From positions 1 to 6,790 of the forward strand of contig JAICRS010000164.1 of assembly GCA_025966335.1 (NCBI GenBank): 6,790 nucleotides of DNA, given 5' to 3'. The first letter of the stretch is position 1. Every line of letters begins with the position of its first letter. Below, piece after piece: positions 1 through 5,152 of this stretch. A program made the position numbers and the translations under genes. The notes beneath the pieces were generated by a model, which saw nothing but the letters and a program-made list of their open reading frames with translations, did not search any database and was not told where the DNA came from. Source of the stretch: Nocardioidaceae bacterium. Lineage in GTDB: Bacteria > Actinomycetota > Actinomycetes > Propionibacteriales > Nocardioidaceae.

Positions 1-354
1 GAGGATCCGCCCCAGGCCGGCGTCGGCGTACTCCGGTCGCACCATCGCGGTGATCATCTGCACCGCGTCCTCGCTGATCGGCGCGGTCGGGAACGAGTCG
101 GACCCGGGCACGAACGAGGGCGGTGCGTAGAGCACGTAGCCGGCGGGGTCGCCGTCGACGTACGCCACCCGCCCGCACGAGCCCCACTCCAGCAGCACCC
201 GGGAGACCCACGCCTCCTTCTCGGCAGCGCTGTCCTCGGCCTTCGCCGCGCGCTCACGCCGCACCGGGTCGAGCTCCCAGAACGTGCAGGACCGGCAGCC
301 GACCGGCAGGTCGCACAGGTTGTCCAGGGTGAGACGGGCGATCTTGCGGGACAT
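1..354 (-). CDS. GNAT family N-acetyltransferase, 3' end outside window
   Basis: Reading down from the ATG at 354-352, the frame stays open to the window edge and gives 118 residues with no stop, so the C-terminus is missing. GNAT enzymes transfer an acetyl group from acetyl-CoA to an amine; the substrate here is unknown. Visible features are an N-terminal cysteine-containing stretch NLCDLPVGCRSCTFWELDP (residues 12-30), a charged helix (about 31-56), a beta-hairpin-like GRVAYVDGDPAGYVLYAPP (61-79), and the beginning of the acetyl-CoA pyrophosphate-binding loop at the edge (EYADAGLGRIL, 108-118, matching R/Q-x-x-G-x-G/A). It starts two bases after the stop of the small membrane protein gene, so the two are probably co-transcribed and translationally coupled. 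No strong Shine-Dalgarno precedes its ATG, which fits coupling. Family assignment is fairly secure; substrate and pathway are not. Confidence 0.8.
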   Translation of the reverse strand, partial: MSRKIARLTLDNLCDLPVGCRSCTFWELDPVRRERAAKAEDSAAEKEAWVSRVLLEWGSCGRVAYVDGDPAGYVLYAPPSFVPGSDSFPTAPISEDAVQMITAMVRPEYADAGLGRIL

Positions 355-356
355 GG

Positions 357-497
357 TCAGCCGCCCGCGGGCGGTGCGTGGTCGTCGCGGACGTAGTCGG
401 TGGGGGTACGCCGGCGCAGCAGTCCGCCGAGGAAGCCGCCGACCATGCCGAGCAGGGCGAGGCCGAACCCGGCCGCCGTCCTGCGAAGCCATCCCAT
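357..497 (-). CDS. Small single-pass membrane protein, 46 aa, hypothetical
   Basis: This short frame runs from the ATG at 497-495 to the TGA at 359-357 and encodes 46 residues. It begins MGWLRRTAAG, continues into a glycine-rich hydrophobic segment (about residues 8-27, FGLALLGMVGGFLGGLL), then RRR and a hydrophilic tail (TPTDYVRDDHAPPAGG). The arginines on both sides make the final topology uncertain; the larger RRR cluster after the helix would favour that side being cytoplasmic. Its codons end mostly in G or C, like neighbouring genes, and its stop lies two bases before the acetyltransferase start, which supports a real gene. Upstream there is only a weak GGGG 8 bases before the ATG; a TAGGAT hexamer (542-537, minus strand) could be a -10 element but has no clear -35 partner. 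I do not recognise a family. It may anchor or accompany the acetyltransferase, but that rests only on adjacency. Confidence 0.6.
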   Translation of the reverse strand: MGWLRRTAAGFGLALLGMVGGFLGGLLRRRTPTDYVRDDHAPPAGG

Positions 498-596
498 GTC
501 GTGACCCCAATACCGAAGTTTGTGCCCTGATGATCCATCCTAGTAGTTCGAGGAGCCTGTCTCGCAGGGCTCGCGTCCCCCGCGCAGGAGCAGCGC

Positions 597-1919
597 ATGA
601 CCCGAGAAGTGCAACCCCGCAGCGCCACCCGGCTCGACAGCTATGTCGACCGGTACGCGGCCCGCACGAAGGGGATGACCGCCTCCGAGATCCGGGCTCT
701 GTTCGCGGTGGCCAGCCGACCCGAGGTCGTCTCGCTCGCCGGCGGGATGCCGAACATCTCCGGCCTGCCGCTCGACGTGGTCGGCGGCGCGATCTACGAC
801 CTGGTGCGGACCAACGGACCCGCGGCGATGCAGTACGGCTCCGGCCAGGGCGATCCGACGCTGCGCGACCAGATCTGCGACGTGATGCGGCTGGAGGGCA
901 TCGACGCGCATCCCGACGACGTCGTGGTCACCGTCGGTTCCCAGCAGGCGGTCGACCTGGTCACCCGGATCTTCTGCGACCCCGGTGACGTGGTGATCTG
1001 TGAGGCGCCCTCGTACGTCGGAGCGCTCGGTGTGTTCCGCGCCTACCAGGCCGATGTCGTGCACGCCGAGATGGACGAGCACGGCCTGGTCCCGGACGCC
1101 CTGCGGCAGGCGATCGCCGCGGTGCGTGCGTCCGGCCGGCGAATCAAGTTCCTCTACACGATCCCCAACTACCACAACCCGGCCGGTGTCTCGATGGCCC
1201 CGCAGCGGCGGGCGGAGGTGCTCGAGATCTGCCGCGAGGCCGACATCTTGATCCTCGAGGACAACCCGTACGGCCTGCTCGGCTTCGACGACGAGCCGCA
1301 CCGGGCACTCCGGGCCGACGAGGCCGAGGGGGTGATCTACCTCGGCTCGTTCTCCAAGACGTTCGCCCCCGGCTTCCGGGTCGGCTGGGCGCTGGCCCCG
1401 CACGCCGTACGCGAGAAGCTCGTGCTGGCTCAGGAGTCCGCCACGCTGTGCCCGCCGTCGTTCTCGCAGATGGCGGTGTCGTCCTACCTGGCCAACCACG
1501 ACTGGCAGGGGCAAGTGAAGCAGTTCCGGGAGATGTACCGTGAGCGGCGCGACGCCATGATCAGCGCGCTCGAGGATCTGATGCCCGCCGGCGCGCGGTG
1601 GAACGTCCCGGACGGCGGCTTCTACGTGTGGCTGACGCTGCCGCACGGCCTCGACGCGAAGGCGATGCTGCCCCGTGCGGTCACCGCCCGGGTGGCCTAC
1701 GTCCCCGGCACTGCGTTCTTCGCCGACGGGTTCGGCGCCCAGAGCATGCGGCTGTCCTACTGCTACCCGACGCCGGAGCGGATCCGTGAAGGAGTACGCC
1801 GGCTGGTCGGTGTGATCGAGGAGGAGCTGGAGCTGCGTGAGACCTTCGGCACCATCGCCGGCGAGCCGCACGGGTCGGTCGAGCGCGGTTACGAGTCCCC
1901 CAACACCGACCTCAGCTGA
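597..1919 (+). CDS. PLP-dependent aminotransferase, fold type I (2-aminoadipate transaminase/LysN-like)
   Basis: This 440-residue protein is a cytoplasmic class I/II aminotransferase that moves an amino group between an amino acid and a 2-oxoacid through PLP. The N-terminus contains the family segment ending in SLAGGMP (residues 46-52). Cofactor-contacting positions are visible: GSQQA (114-118), N194 in NYHNPAG, D222 and Y225 in EDNPYG, the Schiff-base lysine K254 in SFSKTFAPGFR, and R385 in MRLSY for the substrate carboxylate. It resembles the catalytic domain of MocR/PdxR-type proteins and LysN-type enzymes, but there is no room for an N-terminal winged-helix DNA-binding domain, so it is an enzyme rather than a regulator. 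The start is supported by AGGAG (586-590) six bases before ATG. It heads a three-gene operon; the ligase gene starts 15 bases after its stop. The acidic tail beyond about residue 410 looks unstructured. The exact substrate cannot be read from sequence. Confidence 0.9.
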   Translation: MTREVQPRSATRLDSYVDRYAARTKGMTASEIRALFAVASRPEVVSLAGGMPNISGLPLDVVGGAIYDLVRTNGPAAMQYGSGQGDPTLRDQICDVMRLEGIDAHPDDVVVTVGSQQAVDLVTRIFCDPGDVVICEAPSYVGALGVFRAYQADVVHAEMDEHGLVPDALRQAIAAVRASGRRIKFLYTIPNYHNPAGVSMAPQRRAEVLEICREADILILEDNPYGLLGFDDEPHRALRADEAEGVIYLGSFSKTFAPGFRVGWALAPHAVREKLVLAQESATLCPPSFSQMAVSSYLANHDWQGQVKQFREMYRERRDAMISALEDLMPAGARWNVPDGGFYVWLTLPHGLDAKAMLPRAVTARVAYVPGTAFFADGFGAQSMRLSYCYPTPERIREGVRRLVGVIEEELELRETFGTIAGEPHGSVERGYESPNTDLS

Positions 1920-1934
1920 GCAGGAGCCGACGAC

Positions 1935-2894
1935 ATGGATGCACTGAACGGACGGATCGTGGTGCTGGCCGGTGGCCTCTCCCACGAGCGGGACGTGTCG
2001 CTGCGCTCGGGGCGCCGGGTCGCGGAGGCACTGCGGGACGCCGGCGCGGAGGTCGACGAGCGGGACGTGGACGCGTCGCTGCTGCCCGCCCTGCGCGACG
2101 ACCCGCCGATGTGCGTGCTGCCGTTGCTGCACGGCGAGACCGGTGAGGACGGAGCGCTGCGCGAGGTGCTGGAGCTGCTCGGCGTGCCCTACGTCGGGTC
2201 GGAGCCGGCCGCCTGCCGCGCCGCGTTCGACAAGCCCGTCGCCAAGGCCGTGGTCGCCCGGGCCGGCCTGCACACGCCACCCAGCGTCGCGCTGCCCCAC
2301 GAGACGTTCCGCGAGCTCGGTGCGGCCGCGGTGATGGACGCGATCATCGCCGCCGTCGGCCTGCCGCTGATCGTGAAGCCGGCCAAGAGCGGATCCGCGC
2401 TCGGCTTCACGGTGGTGCGCGAGACGGACGCGCTGCCCGGGGCGATGGTCGGGGCTTTTGCCTACGGGGACACGGCGTTGGTCGAGAAGTTCGTCGAGGG
2501 CGCAGAGGTCGCCGTACCCGTGCTCGACACCGGCGACGGGCCGACCGCGCTGCCCGCCGTCTCGATCGAGCCGGACGGCGGGGTCTACGACTACACGGCC
2601 CGCTACACCGCCGGCAGCACCGAGTTCGTGGTCCCGGCGAAGCTGTCGGACGAGCTGGCCGCCGAGTGCGCCCGGGTGGCGGTGACCGCGCACCAGGCCC
2701 TCGGGCTGCGCGACATCTCCCGCTCGGACCTGATCATCGACGCCGAGGGCACCGTCTGGTTCCTCGAGGTGAACGTCGCACCGGGCCTGACGGAGACCTC
2801 CACCGTGCCGCTTTCGGTGCAGGCGGCCGGGCTGGAGCTAGGCGAGCTGATGACCGATCTGGTACGAACAGCTGTCGGCCGATCCAGCCGCTGA
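1935..2894 (+). CDS. D-alanine--D-alanine ligase-like ATP-grasp enzyme
   Basis: This protein of 319 residues has the full length and motif order of Ddl, which joins two D-alanines with ATP for peptidoglycan precursor synthesis. In order: N-terminal GGLSHERDVSLRSG with the substrate-contacting glutamate E18; LLHGETGEDG (64-73); K100 and K148 as ATP-binding lysines; the KPAKSGSALG loop (148-157), keeping the serine equivalent to E. coli DdlB S150; VEKFVEGAEV (183-192); the omega-loop segment YDYTARY (218-224) keeping the tyrosine typical of D-Ala-specific rather than D-lactate-specific ligases; and SRSDLIID...FLEVNVAPGLTETS (262-289) with R263, D265, E278, N280, G284 and S289. Deviations from the usual family pattern include ARY for AKY, SGSALG for EGSSVG and EVNVAPG for EINTxPG. 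AGGAG (1922-1926) lies 8 bases before ATG. It may be a second, origin-linked Ddl paralogue, so I withhold the symbol ddl; a related dipeptide ligase is possible. Confidence 0.85.
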   Translation: MDALNGRIVVLAGGLSHERDVSLRSGRRVAEALRDAGAEVDERDVDASLLPALRDDPPMCVLPLLHGETGEDGALREVLELLGVPYVGSEPAACRAAFDKPVAKAVVARAGLHTPPSVALPHETFRELGAAAVMDAIIAAVGLPLIVKPAKSGSALGFTVVRETDALPGAMVGAFAYGDTALVEKFVEGAEVAVPVLDTGDGPTALPAVSIEPDGGVYDYTARYTAGSTEFVVPAKLSDELAAECARVAVTAHQALGLRDISRSDLIIDAEGTVWFLEVNVAPGLTETSTVPLSVQAAGLELGELMTDLVRTAVGRSSR

Positions 2895-2907
2895 CGCCGT
2901 ACCGACC

Positions 2908-2914
2908 AAGGGAG
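2908..2914 (+). promoter_or_regulatory. Ribosome binding site fixing a TTG start
   Basis: AAGGGAG sits 5 bases upstream of TTG at 2920-2922, the only plausible initiation codon at the head of the acyltransferase frame. The nearby GTG at 2924 is out of frame, so this site decides the call. Confidence 0.6.
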
Positions 2915-2919
2915 TCTCG

Positions 2920-3753
2920 TTGCGTGACCTCACCTACCCGCCGATCATCCTCACCGCGAAGGCGGCGTTCAAGGCACTCGGGCTGAAGTTCCAGATGTAT
3001 GGCACCGAGAACATCCCCCGCACCGGGGGTGCGCTGCTCGCGGTCAACCACATCTCGTACGTCGACTTCATCCTCAGCGGGTTCGCGGCACAGCCGTCCG
3101 GACGGGTGGTCCGGTTCATGGCCAAGCGGGAGACCTTCGACCACAAGATCTCCGGGCCGATCATGCGCTCGCTGCACCACATCTCGGTGGACCGCGCCGA
3201 CGGTCTCGCGTCCTACAACGAGGGTGTGCGCTACCTCCGGATGGGCGAGGTGGTCGGGATCTTCCCTGAGGCCACGATCTCCCGCAGCTTCGAGATCAAG
3301 GACCTGAAGAGCGGCGCCACCCGGCTGGCCGCGGAGGCCGGCGTACCGCTGGTCCCGGTGATCCTGTGGGGAACTCAACGGCTGATGACCAAGGACCACC
3401 CGCGCGACTTCTCGCGGGGCAAGACGATCGCGATCTCGGTCGGCGAGCCGCTGCACCCCACGGGGAAGAACTCCGTGGCCGAGACCGCGCAGCTGCGCGA
3501 GGCGATGAGCGAGACGCTGGACCGGACGATCCGCGCCTACCCCGACGTGGAGCAGCCGCCCGGGTCGTGGTGGCTGCCGGCGCGGTACGGCGGGTCGGCC
3601 CCGACTCCCGAGGAGGCCAAGCGGCTCGACTCGGAGGAGCAGCGTGCTCGGGCGCGCAAACGCGCGGAGCAGCGTGCCGCTCGCCGGGCGGCCCAGCAGC
3701 CGGACGGCCAGGGGCCAGACGGCCAGGGGCCGGACGGGGCGTCGAAGGACTAG
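2920..3753 (+). CDS. 1-acyl-sn-glycerol-3-phosphate acyltransferase-like (PlsC/LPLAT) with basic C-terminal extension
   Basis: This protein of 277 residues (TTG start) carries the lysophospholipid acyltransferase signature: catalytic H44 and D49 in NHISYVD (HX4D), a substrate-binding block around HHISVDR (86-92), FPEAT (115-119) in place of the usual FPEGT, and VPLVPVIL (142-149). Enzymes of this family acylate lysophosphatidic acid or similar acceptors at the inner membrane face; other acceptors occur, so the substrate is open. The catalytic domain ends near residue 210. Beyond it lies a non-family tail: a linker with GSWWLPARYGG, an Arg/Ala/Glu-rich segment likely to be helical (about 230-258), and the tandem PDGQG repeat. 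There is no clear transmembrane helix; attachment may use the amphipathic N-terminus or the basic tail. It lies 25 bases after the ligase stop and closes the operon. Confidence is high for the fold and moderate for the specific reaction. Confidence 0.87.
   Translation: MRDLTYPPIILTAKAAFKALGLKFQMYGTENIPRTGGALLAVNHISYVDFILSGFAAQPSGRVVRFMAKRETFDHKISGPIMRSLHHISVDRADGLASYNEGVRYLRMGEVVGIFPEATISRSFEIKDLKSGATRLAAEAGVPLVPVILWGTQRLMTKDHPRDFSRGKTIAISVGEPLHPTGKNSVAETAQLREAMSETLDRTIRAYPDVEQPPGSWWLPARYGGSAPTPEEAKRLDSEEQRARARKRAEQRAARRAAQQPDGQGPDGQGPDGASKD
3700..3738 (+). repeat. 15-bp tandem repeat encoding PDGQG
   Basis: CCGGACGGCCAGGGG is followed by CCAGACGGCCAGGGG and a partial third unit CCGGACGGG, giving PDGQG-PDGQG-PDG at residues 261-273 of the acyltransferase. 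The copies differ by a single base, so expansion looks recent, and the unit keeps the reading frame. Copy number could vary between strains. Confidence 0.85.
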
Positions 3754-3759
3754 GTCCGA

Positions 3760-3928
3760 TTCAGCACAGCCGGACTGAGCTGGGGCTCTTGTCCCCCTGG
3801 CGCGGGTTTCCAGCCTCCGGTTGCGGGGCGCCGTCCGCCGGCGCTGCACGTGTTTCAGTCACCGGCGACTGACTGCGCTCGTTCCGGCCCGGCGGTGTTC
3901 GCTGCCGGTTCAGCACGAGCGGGCTGAA
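3760..3928. repeat. Three TTCAG-N10-CTGA imperfect hairpin elements
   Basis: Copies lie at 3760-3778, 3854-3872 and 3909-3927. Each begins TTCAG, has exactly ten bases rich in C and G, and ends CTGA. Copies 2 and 3 form clear stems (TCAGTC with GACTGA around a 6-base loop; TTCAGC with GCTGAA around an 8-base loop); copy 1 pairs more weakly. Copies 1 and 3 share TTCAGCAC. Copy 2 is followed by CTGCGCTCG and copy 3, after 13 more bases, by GACTGCGGCTCG, so flanking sequence is partly repeated too. Confidence 0.6.
3828..3844. terminator. Candidate GC-rich hairpin after the acyltransferase operon
   Basis: GCGCCG and CGGCGC form a 6-bp perfect stem around the loop TCCGC, about 75 bases after the acyltransferase stop. 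A short TTT appears only 9 bases later (3853-3855), so this is not a textbook intrinsic terminator. A weaker GGGG-N7-CCCC pairing lies just upstream (3782-3796). Terminator function is an inference from position. Confidence 0.3.
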
Positions 3929-3948
3929 TGTGCGCGAGCGTTGACTGC

Positions 3949-4063
3949 GGCTCGAGACACAAGGAGCACACATGTGCCGTTGTGACACGTTCGCGGCAAA
4001 AATCCGTGCAACGGCGGCACACATGTGCGATTGCGGCGAGGCGGCCCGGCTCGAAACCACAAG
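3949..4063. repeat. Direct repeat GGCTCGA...ACAAG leading into two palindromes
   Basis: GGCTCGAGACACAAG (3949-3963) recurs as GGCTCGAAACCACAAG (4048-4063), differing by one substitution and a one-base insertion, about 99 bp apart. In both places the terminal ACAA is the left arm of a symmetric structure closing with TTGT: an imperfect one at 3959-3983 and the perfect 30-bp palindrome at 4059-4088. Confidence 0.65.
3966..4028. repeat. 12-bp direct repeat GCACACATGTGC within a long imperfect inverted repeat
   Basis: GCACACATGTGC occurs at 3966-3977 and 4017-4028. Each copy contains the 8-bp palindrome CACATGTG. Between them GCCGTTG (3976-3982) is matched by CAACGGC (4009-4015) and CACG (3986-3989) by CGTG (4005-4008). 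The whole interval can therefore fold into a long bulged hairpin with a loop containing CGGCAAAAATC. On DNA it could also form a cruciform. Confidence 0.75.
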
Positions 4064-4088
4064 TCACTTTGTCGACAAAGTGACTTGT
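4059..4088. repeat. Perfect 30-bp palindrome, possible bidirectional terminator or operator
   Basis: The left half ACAAGTCACTTTGTC is followed immediately by its exact reverse complement, centred on GTCGAC at 4071-4076. It ends two bases before the parB stop codon (4091-4093). As RNA it would form a 13-bp stem with a TCGA tetraloop on either strand. It is only moderately GC-rich and lacks an adjoining U-tract, so intrinsic termination of parB or of the opposing operon is plausible but unproven. A protein-binding or recombination site is the alternative. Confidence 0.85.
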
Positions 4089-4090
4089 CG

Positions 4091-5152
4091 CTAAATCGGC
4101 CTGTCGTTTTGGGGGTCCATGATGTCGACGATCCGCTCGAGATCGGGGATCGAGGCGAACTCGACGGTGATCTTGCCCTTGTTCCGGCCGAGGTCGACCT
4201 TGACCCGGGTCTCGAAGCGGTCCGAGAGGCGCGCGGCGAGATCCGCCAGCGCGGGCGCGGTCGGCTTCTTGCGGCGCGCCTGGGGCTTGTCATCCGACCC
4301 GAGGTCGCCCACCGCGACGATCTCCTCGAGGCCGCGCACGGAGATGCCCTCGGCGACCACCCGGCCGGCGAGCCGGTCCTGGACCTCGCCGTCGGCGACC
4401 CCGAGCAGTGCCCGGGCGTGGCCGGCGGACAGCACGCCGGCTGCGACCCGGCGCTGGACGGCGGGGGAGAGCTTGAGCAGCCGCAGGGTGTTGGTGATCT
4501 GCGGGCGGCTGCGCCCGATCCGACCCGCGAGGTCCTCGTGCGTGCAGCCGAAGTCGTCGAGCAGCTGCTGGTAGGCGGCGGCCTCCTCGAGCGGGTTGAG
4601 CTGGGCGCGGTGCAGGTTCTCCAGCAGCGCGTCCCGGAGCAGGTCGTCGTCCCCGGTCTGCCGGACGATCGCTGGGATGGTGTCCAGTCCTGCCTGCTGG
4701 GTCGCGCGCAGGCGCCGCTCCCCCATGATCAGCTCGTACGTCGCCTCGCCGGTACGCCGCACCACCACCGGCTGAAGCAGGCCGATCTCCTTGACCGAGT
4801 GCACCAGCTCGGCCATCGCGTCTTCCTCGAAGACCTGTCGTGGCTGTCGTGGGTTCGGTGAGATCTGGGTGACCAGGAGCTCGGCGAAGTAGGCACCGGC
4901 CACCGTGGCGAGCTCTGGCCCGTCCGGGGCGTCCGAGTGCTCGGTCCCGTGGTCGCCGGCTCCCGTCGCAGGTGTCGACCCGCCGTCCGGTGAGCCGTTG
5001 GAAGCGGACTCGGTGACCGCAGCCGAATCACCGCTCGGAGCGGTCTCTGCCCCGGCGGGCTGGTCACTGCGGGGCTCGTGCTGCGGCGCGGTCGGGATCA
5101 GCGATCCGAGGCCACGGCCGAGTCCGCGTCGCTGCTGGGACTTCTGGTTCAT
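4091..5152 (-). CDS. parB: Chromosome-partitioning protein ParB (parS-loading CTPase clamp)
   Basis: ParB is 353 residues long. It binds parS, uses CTP to close into a clamp that spreads along DNA, and stimulates ParA so that newly copied origins separate. The N-terminus has RRGLGRGLGSLIP (8-20), the segment that activates the ParA ATPase. A low-complexity acidic/Ser/Gly/Pro linker follows (about 21-85). The N-terminal CTP-binding domain shows NPRQPRQVF (100-108), GERRLRA (144-150) and ENLHRAQLNPLEEAAAY (178-194); the GERR and EN-x-x-R motifs surround the CTP and coordinate Mg. The helix-turn-helix is about 203-223 (THEDLAGRIGRSRPQITNTL). The C-terminal dimerisation domain (about 301-346) includes KGKITVEFASIPDLERIV. 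ATG at 5152-5150 overlaps the parA stop as ATGA, and AAAGGAG precedes it by 7 bases. All expected domains are intact and the length is typical of actinobacterial ParB. Confidence 0.97.
   Translation of the reverse strand: MNQKSQQRRGLGRGLGSLIPTAPQHEPRSDQPAGAETAPSGDSAAVTESASNGSPDGGSTPATGAGDHGTEHSDAPDGPELATVAGAYFAELLVTQISPNPRQPRQVFEEDAMAELVHSVKEIGLLQPVVVRRTGEATYELIMGERRLRATQQAGLDTIPAIVRQTGDDDLLRDALLENLHRAQLNPLEEAAAYQQLLDDFGCTHEDLAGRIGRSRPQITNTLRLLKLSPAVQRRVAAGVLSAGHARALLGVADGEVQDRLAGRVVAEGISVRGLEEIVAVGDLGSDDKPQARRKKPTAPALADLAARLSDRFETRVKVDLGRNKGKITVEFASIPDLERIVDIMDPQNDRPI

Larger units (their letters stand above)
3754..4090. other. Convergent intergenic region rich in repeats and hairpins
   Basis: This 337-bp spacer separates the 3' ends of the plus-strand acyltransferase operon and the minus-strand parAB operon. 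I see no credible gene: open frames here lack ribosome binding sites and family resemblance. Instead it contains a GC-rich hairpin, three TTCAG-N10-CTGA elements, a repeated GGCTCGA...ACAAG block, two copies of GCACACATGTGC, an imperfect inverted repeat around 3966-4028 and a perfect 30-bp palindrome. At least part must serve as terminator for two converging operons, but no element has a classic U-tract. The density of repeats suggests a compound element or a dispersed intergenic repeat. Confidence 0.8.

Noticed and set aside
540..2693. A 717-codon open frame on the minus strand, antisense to the aminotransferase and ligase genes
   Set aside because: Such frames are common opposite GC-rich genes; the plus strand here encodes two clear enzymes with ribosome binding sites, and the antisense product has no recognisable motif.
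3851..3864. TGTTTCAGTCACCG as a degenerate parS
   Set aside because: Only the TGTTTCA half matches; the palindromic CACGTGAAAC half is missing.
3855..4067. A minus-strand frame of 70 codons with two CxxC pairs (HVCRRC and HVCSLC) resembling a zinc ribbon
   Set aside because: Both AHVC units are direct translations of the 12-bp GCACATGTGTGC repeat, the GTG start lies inside the 30-bp palindrome, and no ribosome binding site precedes it.
3754..4090. CRISPR array or tRNA gene in the repeat-rich spacer
   Set aside because: Repeats are too short, unevenly spaced and without unique-spacer periodicity for CRISPR, and no cloverleaf with a TTC-arm or anticodon stem could be drawn.
4025..4861. A 278-codon plus-strand frame opposite parB
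   Set aside because: It is a shadow of parB codon structure; parB has all family domains and a coupled start.
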